Assembly (NCBI RefSeq): GCF_044068625.1 | Contig: NZ_JBIPKH010000033.1 | Location: forward strand, 1-19,212 | Origin: Desulfurivibrio sp044068625 | GTDB taxonomy: Bacteria; Desulfobacterota; Desulfobulbia; Desulfobulbales; Desulfurivibrionaceae | Length of the DNA stretch: 19,212 nucleotides | Reading direction: 5' to 3' | In this document: positions 1 to 7,785 of the stretch, piece by piece | How positions within the stretch are numbered: position 1 is the stretch's first letter | Layout of the letters: every line of letters begins with the position of its first letter | Made by a program: the position numbers and the translations under genes | Notes under the pieces: model-generated | Seen by the model: the letters and a program-made list of their open reading frames with translations, nothing else | What the model was told of the DNA's origin: nothing | The model's database searches: none

Positions 1-95
1 ATTCAGCTGGATGTTTTTCCGTCTTTTGGTGTATGCTTATCGCCATTGGGCTCCAAGCGAGGGGCAGCGACTGCTATCGGTCAGGGGTGATTCAG

Positions 96-2111
96 ATGAA
101 AGCGACCAGGAGTTCAGCTGGGAAAGGCCAGGACAAAGCGCCGGCCGGGGATGAGCCGCGGTTGACCAGCGAGAATAGTTTCTTGAAGGCGGTTATCAAC
201 GGGGTGGCGGATCCCATTGTGGTGGTCGATACTGATTTCAAAATTCAGTTGTGCAATCGGGCGGCCCTTATGCTTGCCGGCCAACGGCAAGAGCGCGTCT
301 GCGCGGCTCATCCCCACTGTTACCGTCTGATTTTTGGTTTTGGCGAGAGCTGTGATGCCGCCGTCGGCAATTGCCCCCTGGCTGAGGTTTTGCAAACCAA
401 ACGGCCGGTAACTGCCGAATATGAGCGCCAGGCCGCCGATGGTTCAGTCAAGTTGTATGAGCTGACCTCCTCCCCCTTGCAAGCCGAAGATGGCACGTTC
501 CTGGGCGTCATGGAGATCCTGCGTGATATCACCGAGCGTAAGCGAGCCCTGGAACTTCTGCAAAAGGGTAATGTGGATCTGGAACGGCGGGCGGCGGAAC
601 GGACCGTCGATCTTGAAGCGATCAACGCGGCTCTGCTGAAGGAGGTCGAGGATCGTCGCTGGGCCGAGGATCAGTTGCTGGAGGCCAAAAAACAGGCCGA
701 GCTGGTATATCGGGTGATTCCCAGCGCGATCTTTACCGTTGATCTTCTGCAGCAAATTACCAGTTGGAACAACAAGGCCGAAGAGATTACCGGCTATAAG
801 CGGGAGGAGGTTCTGGGCCAGCGTTGCGGGGCTTTTGCCCTTCAGCCTTGCACCAACAGCTGTGGCCTCTTCTCTCCCGGGATGAAAAAACCGATCATGG
901 GCCGGGAGTGTCTGATTCGGAGCAAGGATGGCCGCACCCTGATGGTCTCCAAGAACGCCGACCTGTTGCGCAATACGGCCGGGGAGGTGATCGGCGGGAT
1001 TGAGAGTTTCGAAGACATTACCGAACGTAAACAGAATGAAGAGGTGATTCGGGCCGAAAGGGACAAGTTTCGCTGCATGCTGTTGGCCCTGGGCCAGGGA
1101 ATGCACATTTTGAATCGTAATTTCCTGATCGAATACCAAAATGACGTGTTACGTCAGCATTTCGGGGATCAGATCGGCAGGAAATGCTATGAGGTCTACC
1201 GCCAGCAGAATGAACCCTGTGAAAATTGCCGTATGCTGGAGGCGATTGAAACCAGCGAGATTCAGCGCACCGAAATTCTGATGTCCGATGATCGTTACTA
1301 TGAGCAGTTTTACGCTCCCTTCAAGGATGTGGACGGCCAGGCCAAAGCGTTGATTTTGCTGCGGGATATCACCGAGGAGAAGGCCCGGCACGCCGAAACC
1401 ATGCGGGCTGGCCAGCTGGCCTCCATCGGCGAGCTGGCCGCCGGGGTGGCCCACGAGATCAACAATCCGATCAATGGCATTATTAACTACGCCCAGATCC
1501 TTTGGGACCAGGGCGGGCGCGGTGATGAGGACCAGGACATTCTGGCCCGGATTATCGCCGAAGGGGAAAGAATTGCCGAAATTGTCCGTAATCTGCTTTT
1601 CTTTGCCCGGCAGCAGGATGATAAAAGCGAGATGGTCAATTTGCAGATGGTGGTGGCTGACGCCGTTGCCCTGATTGAGCATCAGCTGCTCAATGACGGG
1701 ATCACCCTGACCGTCAGGGTCCCCGCCGATCTCCCGTCGATCAAGGCCAACCATCGTCAGCTGCAGCAGGTTTTTCTCAATCTGCTCAGTAATGCCCGCT
1801 ATGCCCTTAACCAGCGTTATGCCGGCAAGGACAGTGGTAAAACCCTGGAGATCAGCGGGGAGGTGGTTGCTTTGGAGGGCCGGGAGTTTGTCCGGCTTAC
1901 CTTCACCGACCAGGGGGTCGGGATTCTGCCGGAGCTGATCGATTCCATTTTCGCCCCCTTCTTCTCCACCAAGAAGCCGGGGGAGGGGACCGGGCTGGGG
2001 TTAAGTATCAGCCATGGTCTGATAAAAAATTTCCACGGCTTCATGCGGGTGAAGAGTGAGCCGGGCCGCTATACCTCGATGGTGGTCGATTTGCCGGTTT
2101 ATTCCGGTTGA
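96..2111 (+). CDS. Triple-PAS sensor histidine kinase (soluble)
   Basis: This is the sensor of a two-component system: it should autophosphorylate on His and pass phosphate to an unseen response regulator. I chose the ATG at 96 (671 aa) because AGGGG lies 8 nt upstream at 83-87; an in-frame ATG at 33 lacks such a site. Domains: PAS1 about 25-149, an acidic/basic coiled coil about 150-201, PAS2 about 202-314, PAS3 about 315-434, HisKA about 435-504 with H-box GELAAGVAHEINNP (His453), and HATPase_c about 549-669 with N-box Asn566, G1 DQGVG (605-609), F-box FAPFF and G2 GTGLGLS (631-637). Each PAS ends in a DITE motif. No signal peptide or membrane segment is visible, so sensing is probably cytoplasmic. 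Each PAS holds a cysteine cluster (69/75/86/93, 244/252/256, 364/375/378), which may bind a metal or sense redox. No receiver domain or partner regulator is in the window. The stop overlaps the darP stop region by 13 bp. Confidence 0.93.
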   Translation: MKATRSSAGKGQDKAPAGDEPRLTSENSFLKAVINGVADPIVVVDTDFKIQLCNRAALMLAGQRQERVCAAHPHCYRLIFGFGESCDAAVGNCPLAEVLQTKRPVTAEYERQAADGSVKLYELTSSPLQAEDGTFLGVMEILRDITERKRALELLQKGNVDLERRAAERTVDLEAINAALLKEVEDRRWAEDQLLEAKKQAELVYRVIPSAIFTVDLLQQITSWNNKAEEITGYKREEVLGQRCGAFALQPCTNSCGLFSPGMKKPIMGRECLIRSKDGRTLMVSKNADLLRNTAGEVIGGIESFEDITERKQNEEVIRAERDKFRCMLLALGQGMHILNRNFLIEYQNDVLRQHFGDQIGRKCYEVYRQQNEPCENCRMLEAIETSEIQRTEILMSDDRYYEQFYAPFKDVDGQAKALILLRDITEEKARHAETMRAGQLASIGELAAGVAHEINNPINGIINYAQILWDQGGRGDEDQDILARIIAEGERIAEIVRNLLFFARQQDDKSEMVNLQMVVADAVALIEHQLLNDGITLTVRVPADLPSIKANHRQLQQVFLNLLSNARYALNQRYAGKDSGKTLEISGEVVALEGREFVRLTFTDQGVGILPELIDSIFAPFFSTKKPGEGTGLGLSISHGLIKNFHGFMRVKSEPGRYTSMVVDLPVYSG

Positions 2112-2677
2112 TTTTCCGGCTCCTGCATTTTTGCCTGGAGTTCATGGTAGCGCTGCCGGGCCTGGGCGGCTTTGAGCAGGCGGAAGATCTCGCGGCTGTG
2201 GGCGATCTTGCGGTTGCGGGCATAGCGGTGGGCGGCGTTACGGACGGCGGCGGCGCTTAGCTCGGGCAGCTGTTCCAGGGCCTTTTCCAGGGCCGGGCTC
2301 TCCCACTCCTGAGGCAGGGGGAGATCCAGGCCGCGGGCCTCCTCTTGACAGGCGATGACGTCGGTTATGATGGCCTGGCGCAGAATTTCCAGTTCGTGAA
2401 AATCCGCCTGCTCCTGGAGGTGTGAACCCTTGCGGGTCGCCAAATATGAGGTCAGCTCGGAGGTGTCCCGACGGCGCAGCTCCCCGGCGATATGTTTGGT
2501 TTGCCGTTTGCGGGCCCCGCCCTTCATGCTGCGGGCGGCCAGGATCTCCTTCTTTAGAAAGTCGTCGGCGGGCAGATTGCTGATTTCGTTGGGGGAGAGC
2601 CCTGCCAGTTCGTGGGCCAGCTCTTCAACCCGGTTGGCCTGCCTCTTTTTTTCCGACCTGCTGATCCTGATCTGCAT
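2099..2677 (-). CDS. darP: Ribosome-associated protein DarP/YjgA (DUF615)
   Basis: The 192-aa product matches the DarP (YjgA, DUF615) family, small basic proteins that associate with late 50S assembly intermediates. The family signature is visible: an early S-R-S-E-K-K-R segment (residues 6-12), a central MKGGARKRQTKHIAGELRRR block (51-70) matching the E. coli RRRQLQLIGKMLRQRD region, a 'FHELEILR' helix (93-100) equivalent to FHKLENLRD, and a C-terminal segment ending in an 'SREIFRLLKAA' motif equivalent to SARQIFQYLREL. The frame stays open far upstream on this strand, but that part is a shadow of the two opposite-strand genes; the ATG at 2677 fits the family start, although no strong Shine-Dalgarno is seen. 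The gene faces the histidine kinase tail to tail (13-bp overlap) and is divergent from the dehydrogenase, with about 96 bp between starts. The family is best known from beta- and gammaproteobacteria. Confidence 0.9.
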   Translation of the reverse strand: MQIRISRSEKKRQANRVEELAHELAGLSPNEISNLPADDFLKKEILAARSMKGGARKRQTKHIAGELRRRDTSELTSYLATRKGSHLQEQADFHELEILRQAIITDVIACQEEARGLDLPLPQEWESPALEKALEQLPELSAAAVRNAAHRYARNRKIAHSREIFRLLKAAQARQRYHELQAKMQEPENQPE

Positions 2678-2773
2678 ATTTTGCGTGAATTCCGTTTTAA
2701 GCTGCGGTAGAGTTTTCTGTTCTGCGCACACTAACAGCCATCCCGGCTTTTTTAAATGAAAAAGGATATTGCC

Positions 2774-3946
2774 ATGCAAGGAAAAACCTTTACCGTAACC
2801 CAACCCACCCGGATCCATTTTGGCGTGGACAGTATCAACGATCTGGCCACCCAGGTGCGTGACCTTGGCGGCACCACGGTTTTTCTGGTGGTTGACCCGG
2901 GGGTGGTGGCGGCCGGGTTGCTGCCCCGGATTACCGCCCCTCTGGAAGCCGCCTCCGTGCCCTATACCATTTACGACAAGGTTGACCCTGAACCGGGCCT
3001 GAAGCTGGCCGACAACGGAGTCAAGCTGGCCAAGAAGGCCAAATGCGACTGCGTGGTCGGCGTTGGCGGCGGCTCGGCCATGGATGTGGCCAAGGCGGTG
3101 GCCATTCTGCTGACCAACGGCGGCAAGGCCGTCGATTATATCGGTCTGGGCAAGATCGGCAAGCCGGGGGTGCCCAAGATCATGGTGCCCACCACCGCGG
3201 GTACCGGGGCCGAAGTTACCTTTACCGCCGTTTTCATCAATGAGAAAACCAGCTCCAAGGCGGGCATGAATGGAGATCCCCTCTATCCCGATGCCGCCGT
3301 CCTCGATCCGGCTCTGACCTTGAGCATTCCCTCCCATATCACCGCCGCCACCGGGATCGATGCCCTGACCCACGCCCTGGAGGCCTATGTCTCCACCCAG
3401 GCCCATCCGATCTCCGACATGTACGCCCTGGAAGCGATCGACCTGATCGCCGCCAATCTGGGCAAGGCGTACGCCAATGGGGATAACCTGGAGGCCCGCT
3501 CCGCCATGATGATGGGCAGTCTGCTGGCCGGCAAGGCCCTGGCCACCGCCGGGGTCGGTCTGGTGCATGCCATGGCCTACCCCTTGGGCGGGATGCATCA
3601 GATCCCCCATGGTCTGGCCAATGCGGTCCTGTTGCCCTATGTTATGGCTTACAATCTGATCGGGGCGCCGGAGCGCTTCGCCACCCTGGCCGAGATGTTC
3701 GGTGTCGATACCAGCGCCATGAGCCTGCGGGAGGCGGGTGAGGCGGCGGTGGAAGCGGTTTATCGCCTTAACGACGATGTGGGGATTCCCAAAACCCTGG
3801 CGGATCTGCAGATCCCCCGCGAGGATATTCCGGAGATGGCCCGGATCGCCCTGACCGTTACCCGGCCGGTGGCCAACAACCCCCGCAAGCCGATCCTGGA
3901 AGAGGTGATGTCGATCTACGAAGATGCAATGCATGGCTGGGAATAG
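2774..3946 (+). CDS. kdnB: Iron-containing alcohol dehydrogenase, likely Kdo 8-oxidase KdnB
   Basis: The 390-aa product is a group III (iron-dependent) alcohol dehydrogenase. The NAD(P)-binding motif GVGGGSAMDVAK (96-107) and TTAGTGAE (140-147) are present, and the four metal ligands are D196, H200, H265 and H279 (in DALTH and HAMAYPLGG...PHG). Tyr269 sits where FucO has a conserved, non-ligand His267; the 'YPLGG' form is shared by other subfamilies. The start at 2774 is preferred over an in-frame ATG at 2756 because AAAGGA (2761-2766) lies 7 nt before it. The stop overlaps the ribosome site of the next gene, an aminotransferase, so the two are surely cotranscribed. That pairing next to kdsB matches Shewanella KdnB, which oxidises the C8 hydroxyl of Kdo before amination. 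The enzyme family is certain; the Kdo substrate is inferred from neighbours. Confidence 0.8.
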   Translation: MQGKTFTVTQPTRIHFGVDSINDLATQVRDLGGTTVFLVVDPGVVAAGLLPRITAPLEAASVPYTIYDKVDPEPGLKLADNGVKLAKKAKCDCVVGVGGGSAMDVAKAVAILLTNGGKAVDYIGLGKIGKPGVPKIMVPTTAGTGAEVTFTAVFINEKTSSKAGMNGDPLYPDAAVLDPALTLSIPSHITAATGIDALTHALEAYVSTQAHPISDMYALEAIDLIAANLGKAYANGDNLEARSAMMMGSLLAGKALATAGVGLVHAMAYPLGGMHQIPHGLANAVLLPYVMAYNLIGAPERFATLAEMFGVDTSAMSLREAGEAAVEAVYRLNDDVGIPKTLADLQIPREDIPEMARIALTVTRPVANNPRKPILEEVMSIYEDAMHGWE

Positions 3947-3955
3947 GAGGAAGTT

Positions 3956-5152
3956 ATGCCTGGTTTTGAGATTTTTGGAGATGAGGAGAAACAGCAGATC
4001 GCCGAGGTTCTGGACACCGGGGTGCTGTTTCGGTATGAGTTTGTCAACGAACGGCGCGGGATCTATAAGGTCCGGCAGTTTGAGGAGGAGTTTGCCAGCT
4101 ACTGCGGGGTGAAACACGCCCAGGCGGTTACCTCCGGCACTGCCGCCCTCAAGGTGGCCCTCACCGCCATGGGGGTGGGCCCCGGTGATGAGGTGATCAC
4201 CCAGTGTTTCACCTTTGTCGCCACCTGGGAGGCGATCTTTGATGTGGGAGCGATTCCGGTTTTTGCCGAGGTGGATGAAACCCTCAATCTGGACCCCGTT
4301 GACCTGGAGCGCAAGATAACCCCAAGGACCAAAGCGATTATTCCGGTTCATATGATGGGGGCCCCGGCCCGGATCGCTGAGATCAAGAAAATCGCCGATG
4401 CCCACGGCATCCCGGTGCTGGAGGATACGGCCCAGGCGGCGGGCGCCTCCCTGAATGGTCGCCGCTGCGGCTCCTTCGGGCTTTGCGGAACCTTCTCCTT
4501 TGATCCGGTTAAAACCATGACCACCGGCGAGGGGGGGATGATCATCACCGATGATGAGGATTTGTGGCGCAAGATGAGCGAATACCACGACCACGGCCAT
4601 GATCATGTGGTCAATCCCGGAGGTCGGGGTGGCGAGGGGCGCAGCTTTGTTGGCTTCAACTTCCGGATGATGGAGCTGCAGGGGGCCATCGGCCTGGCTC
4701 AACTGGCCAAGCTTGACGAGATCGTGGCGGCCCAGCGCCGTAACAAGGCCGCCCTGCGTAAAATGGTGGCCGCGCTGCCGGGGGTCTCCTTCCGCACCAT
4801 CCTCGATCCCGCCGGCGACAACGCCTCCTTCCTGGCCTTCTTTCTGCCCGATGCCGCCACAACCAGGCGGGTTAACGGTATCTTGGGCCAGCATGGAGCG
4901 GGCGCGGTCTATTTCGCCAACAACACCTGGCACTATTACCCCAAGTGGGAGCATCTGCTGGCCGGCTCCACCCTGGCCCAAAGCGGCTGGCCCTTCAAGG
5001 AAGCCGACGGCCGTCGCCGGGTCCATTACGATCCGGCGGCGCTACCCCAATCGGCCGAGATCATGGATCGACTGCTGGTCTATCCGGTACCGGTTAAGCT
5101 GAGCGATGAGCGGCTGGATCAGATCGGCAAGGCGATTCTGGCGGCCTGCTGA
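3956..5152 (+). CDS. kdnA: DegT/DnrJ PLP aminotransferase, likely Kdo8N transaminase KdnA
   Basis: The 398-aa product is a sugar aminotransferase of the DegT/DnrJ/EryC1/StrS family (fold-type I PLP). Visible motifs are TSGTAALKVAL (59-69, phosphate-binding region), FTFVATWEAI (85-94), VLEDTAQAAGA (154-164; Asp157 pairs with the pyridine nitrogen) and SFDPVKTMTTGEGG (181-194), with Lys186 the expected Schiff-base lysine. Length and order fit the family. A strong AGGAGG (3945-3950), partly made by the kdnB stop codon, lies 5 nt before the ATG. Cotranscription with an iron-dependent dehydrogenase fits a two-step hydroxyl-to-amine conversion, as in Shewanella, where KdnA aminates 8-oxo-Kdo from L-glutamate to give Kdo8N. 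Against that, DegT enzymes act on many sugars, so the substrate rests on context. A His-rich stretch (EYHDHGHDH, about residues 209-217) is unusual. Confidence 0.8.
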   Translation: MPGFEIFGDEEKQQIAEVLDTGVLFRYEFVNERRGIYKVRQFEEEFASYCGVKHAQAVTSGTAALKVALTAMGVGPGDEVITQCFTFVATWEAIFDVGAIPVFAEVDETLNLDPVDLERKITPRTKAIIPVHMMGAPARIAEIKKIADAHGIPVLEDTAQAAGASLNGRRCGSFGLCGTFSFDPVKTMTTGEGGMIITDDEDLWRKMSEYHDHGHDHVVNPGGRGGEGRSFVGFNFRMMELQGAIGLAQLAKLDEIVAAQRRNKAALRKMVAALPGVSFRTILDPAGDNASFLAFFLPDAATTRRVNGILGQHGAGAVYFANNTWHYYPKWEHLLAGSTLAQSGWPFKEADGRRRVHYDPAALPQSAEIMDRLLVYPVPVKLSDERLDQIGKAILAAC

Positions 5153-5167
5153 TTTCAAAGCCACCTC

Positions 5168-5200
5168 GGCCGGTAGATCAGCCACTGTGATCAGCCGGCC
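5168..5200. terminator. Hairpin between convergent kdnA and rsmJ
   Basis: Arms 5168-5180 and 5188-5200 (GGCCGG..GATCA against TGATC..CCGGCC) form a 13-bp stem with two internal mismatches and a 7-nt loop. It sits over the rsmJ stop codon and 16 bp after the kdnA stop, the usual place for a bidirectional terminator between convergent genes. Neither side has a good U-tract, so termination efficiency is uncertain. Confidence 0.4.
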
Positions 5201-5990
5201 GGACCAGATAGATATCGAAGCGGCTGCTTTTGCCGGCCAATGAGTAGTTGGGCGGGACCGGGCCGGAAAGGGGCGGGGCGAGGCGCGGGCGTTTGACCAC
5301 CACCCGGCTCTGGGCCCTGGTAAGGGCCCGGGCCAGCAGCAACTCGGCGTCGAGGTCCTCGCCGGCCACCAGGCGCAGAAGCCGCATCTCCTTTTTGACC
5401 AGCGCGCTTTTCTCCCGGCCGGGAAACATGGGGTCCAGGTAGATCACCTCGGCGGCCGGAAAGCTGCGCTGGGCCAGGAGATCGATGGCATTGCCCAGCA
5501 GCAGGCGGATTCGTTGGTTGATCATGGTGGCGATGGCGGGATCCGCCGCCGCCGCCCGCTTCAGGCCGTCGGCCAGCAGGGCGTGGATGGCCGGGGATCG
5601 TTCGATCATGTGGACCCGGCAGCCCAGGTCCGCCAGGATGAAGGCGTCTCGCCCCAGCCCGGCGGTGGCGTCAATGACGGTGGGACGGGATTGACCCTTC
5701 AGGCCCACGGCTCGGGCCAGCGCCTGTTTGCCGCCGCCGTGGCGGAGTCGGTAGCCCATGGTTTCGCCGATCAGCTCGACGTAGACCGGGCCGGGGGCGC
5801 CGGCGGCCAGTTGGCGCAGCTCCAGACGCTGTTCGGTAAGCAGGAGCAGGGCGGATAACTGCTCGGGATAGGGATTTTCCACCAGGACCAGGCCCAGGCG
5901 GCTTGCCAACTCCCGGGCCGGTTCCGCCAGTTCCGGAGTTGCCGCCGCCACCGCCAGGCCCGGGACAGCGGTTGTGGTCTGGCTGATCAT
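5178..5990 (-). CDS. rsmJ: 16S rRNA (guanine-1516-N2) methyltransferase RsmJ
   Basis: The 270-aa product matches RsmJ (YhiQ, DUF548), which uses SAM to methylate N2 of G1516 in 16S rRNA. Clear family motifs are DATAGLGRDAF (107-117, SAM-binding motif I), an acidic residue E130 ending the second strand (MIER), YLDPMFP (184-190, catalytic D-P-x-[FY]-P type), SALVKKEMR (195-203) and VVVKRP (230-235), closely following E. coli RsmJ. The ATG at 5990 is preceded by GGAAG with about 5 nt spacing. The gene lies on the opposite strand between the kdnBA pair and kdsB, converging on kdnA and divergent from kdsB, with only 52 bp between starts. Like DarP, it is a ribosome-related gene more usual in gammaproteobacteria. 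The N-terminal roughly 100 residues are less conserved, as in the family. Confidence 0.93.
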   Translation of the reverse strand: MISQTTTAVPGLAVAAATPELAEPARELASRLGLVLVENPYPEQLSALLLLTEQRLELRQLAAGAPGPVYVELIGETMGYRLRHGGGKQALARAVGLKGQSRPTVIDATAGLGRDAFILADLGCRVHMIERSPAIHALLADGLKRAAAADPAIATMINQRIRLLLGNAIDLLAQRSFPAAEVIYLDPMFPGREKSALVKKEMRLLRLVAGEDLDAELLLARALTRAQSRVVVKRPRLAPPLSGPVPPNYSLAGKSSRFDIYLVRPADHSG

Positions 5991-6042
5991 TGTTGCTTCC
6001 GCATGAATTGAACCAACTAATTAATGAGGCCATCGGAGAATA

Positions 6043-6807
6043 ATGGATTCCGCACAAAATAGACAGGCCCAAGTAGTGGCCATCATTCCGGCCCGCTACC
6101 ACTCCAACCGCTTTGAGGGCAAACCTTTAGCCAAAATTCTCGGCAAACCGATGATCCAGCACGTCTATGAGCGGGCCCGGGCGGTGCCGCTGCTCTCCCG
6201 GGTGGCGGTGGCCACCGATGATCAGCGGATCGCCGATTGCGTGAACGCCTTCGGCGGTGAGGTGGTGATGACCCGCTCCGATCACGTTTCCGGGACCGAT
6301 CGCCTGGCCGAAGCCGCCACCATTATGAAGATCGACGAACATGACGTGGTGGTCAACATTCAGGGCGATCAGCCGCTTTTCGACGCCGAGGTGGTGGCCC
6401 AGGTGGCCGGGCCGCTGCTGGAGGATCCGGCCCTGCCCATGTCCACCCTGATCTATCGGATTGTTCGTCCCGAGGAGATCAACGATCCCAACCACGTCAA
6501 AACCGTTTTCGACCGCCAGGGGCGGGCCCTTTACTTCTCCCGGGCTTCCATCCCCTTTCAGCGCAACCCCGGCGAAGGCACCCCCACCTACTATAAACAC
6601 CTGGGTTTTTACGCCTATCGCAAGGGTTTTTTGCTCACCTTCGTCGGGCTGCCCGAGGGGGAGTGGGAGCGTTTTGAAAAGCTGGAGCAGTTGCGGGCCC
6701 TGGAGTATGGCTACACCATCAAGGTGGTGATGACCGAGCATGATTCGGTGGAGGTTGATACCCCCGGCGATCTCGAACGGGTGGTGGAGCTGATGCAACA
6801 GCGTTGA
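6043..6807 (+). CDS. kdsB: CMP-Kdo (or CMP-Kdo8N) synthetase KdsB
   Basis: The 254-aa product transfers CMP from CTP to the anomeric hydroxyl of Kdo or a Kdo analogue, activating it for transfer to lipid A. Signature motifs are IPARYHSNRFEGKPL (15-29, nucleotide-binding loop), SGTDRLAEA (83-91), VNIQGDQP (104-111, metal-binding Asp), ALYFSRASIPF (162-172), KHLGFYAY (185-192) and EKLEQLRALEYG (212-223). The C-terminal motif reads SVEVDTPGDLE, where E. coli KdsB has G-x-G-V-D-T-P-E-D. From memory, the Shewanella enzyme that acts on Kdo8N also has the V-E-V-D-T-P form, which would fit the nearby kdnB-kdnA pair. GGAG (6035-6038) precedes the ATG. mdh follows after 42 bp. The enzyme class is secure; preference for Kdo8N is inferred. 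Confidence 0.92.
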   Translation: MDSAQNRQAQVVAIIPARYHSNRFEGKPLAKILGKPMIQHVYERARAVPLLSRVAVATDDQRIADCVNAFGGEVVMTRSDHVSGTDRLAEAATIMKIDEHDVVVNIQGDQPLFDAEVVAQVAGPLLEDPALPMSTLIYRIVRPEEINDPNHVKTVFDRQGRALYFSRASIPFQRNPGEGTPTYYKHLGFYAYRKGFLLTFVGLPEGEWERFEKLEQLRALEYGYTIKVVMTEHDSVEVDTPGDLERVVELMQQR

Positions 6808-6849
6808 GTTGGAGAAAATCTGAATATCAAACCAGACGAGGAAGAAAGG

Positions 6850-7779
6850 ATGAAAAGACCAAAAGTTACGATTATCGGGGCCGGCAACGTGGGGGCCACC
6901 GCCGCCCATTGGGCCTTGAGCCGCAATATTGCCGACGTGGTTTTACTGGATGTGATGGAAGGCATTCCCCAGGGCAAGGCCCTGGATCTGCTCCAGGCCG
7001 GGCCGGTGGACGGTTTCAACCGCCGGGTGATCGGCAGCAACGATTACCGCGACTCGGTTGATTCCGATGTGGTGATCATCACCGCCGGCCTGGCCCGCAA
7101 GCCGGGGATGAGCCGGGACGACCTGCTGGCCAAGAATGTCGAGATCGTCAAGAGCTGCGCCGAGCAGGCGGTTAAATATTCGCCCAACTGCGTGCTGATC
7201 GTGGTGACCAACCCCATCGACGCCATGGTTTACACCGCTTTCAAAATCTCCGGTCTGCCCCGCCAGCGGGTGATCGGCATGGCCGGGGTGTTGGATTCGG
7301 CCCGCTATCGCGCCTTTCTGGCCGAGGCCCTGGGAGTGGCGCCCCGGGATGTCAACGCCTTGGTGATGGGAATTCATGGCGACAACATGCTGCCCCTGGT
7401 GCGGCTGGCCAATGTGGGCGGGGTGCCGGTGGCCGATCTCCTGGATGCCGATACCATTGCCGAGATCGTTAAACGGACCCAGCACGGCGGAGCGGAGATC
7501 GTCAACCATCTCAAAACCGGCAGCGCCTTTTACACCCCGGGCCTGGCGGCCATCGAGATGGCCGAGGCGGTTCTCACCGACGCCAAGCGGGTGCTGCCCT
7601 GCGCCGCCTGGCTGGAGGGGGAGTTCGGCATCTCCGGCTGTTTTCTGGGGGTACCGGTGGTGGTGGGCTCCGCCGGGGTGGAGCGGATTATCGAATTTCC
7701 CCTCACCAAGGAAGAGCGGGCGGCCCTGGCCGAGTCGGAGACCATCGTCCGTGACCAGATGCGGGCCACCGGACTGTAG
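6850..7779 (+). CDS. mdh: Malate dehydrogenase, lactate-dehydrogenase-like type
   Basis: The 309-aa product interconverts malate and oxaloacetate with NAD(H) in the TCA cycle, oxidative or reductive. It has the Rossmann motif IIGAGNVGA (8-16), Asp34 at the end of strand two (NAD preference), GLARKPGMSRDDLL (80-93) with substrate-binding Arg83 and Arg89, VTNPID (119-124), LDSAR (148-152) with Arg152, and MGIHGDNMLPL (173-183) with catalytic His176. Arg83, at the substrate-specificity position where lactate dehydrogenases carry Gln, marks it as a malate enzyme of the LDH-like (MDH type 3) clade rather than the E. coli type. GAGGAAG (6838-6844) lies 5 nt before the ATG. It follows kdsB by 42 bp and the CofD-like gene starts 6 nt after its stop, so all three may form one transcript. 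Confidence 0.96.
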   Translation: MKRPKVTIIGAGNVGATAAHWALSRNIADVVLLDVMEGIPQGKALDLLQAGPVDGFNRRVIGSNDYRDSVDSDVVIITAGLARKPGMSRDDLLAKNVEIVKSCAEQAVKYSPNCVLIVVTNPIDAMVYTAFKISGLPRQRVIGMAGVLDSARYRAFLAEALGVAPRDVNALVMGIHGDNMLPLVRLANVGGVPVADLLDADTIAEIVKRTQHGGAEIVNHLKTGSAFYTPGLAAIEMAEAVLTDAKRVLPCAAWLEGEFGISGCFLGVPVVVGSAGVERIIEFPLTKEERAALAESETIVRDQMRATGL

Positions 7780-7785
7780 CCCACC

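Noticed and set aside
33..95. N-terminal extension of the histidine kinase from ATG 33
   Set aside because: The ATG at 96 has a good Shine-Dalgarno and the extra 21 residues show no signal or domain.
2678..5026. Long open frame on the minus strand continuing upstream of darP
   Set aside because: It lies opposite kdnB and kdnA, whose protein motifs are unmistakable, and its translation is low-complexity Gly/His-rich shadow sequence. Only the final 192 codons are a real gene.
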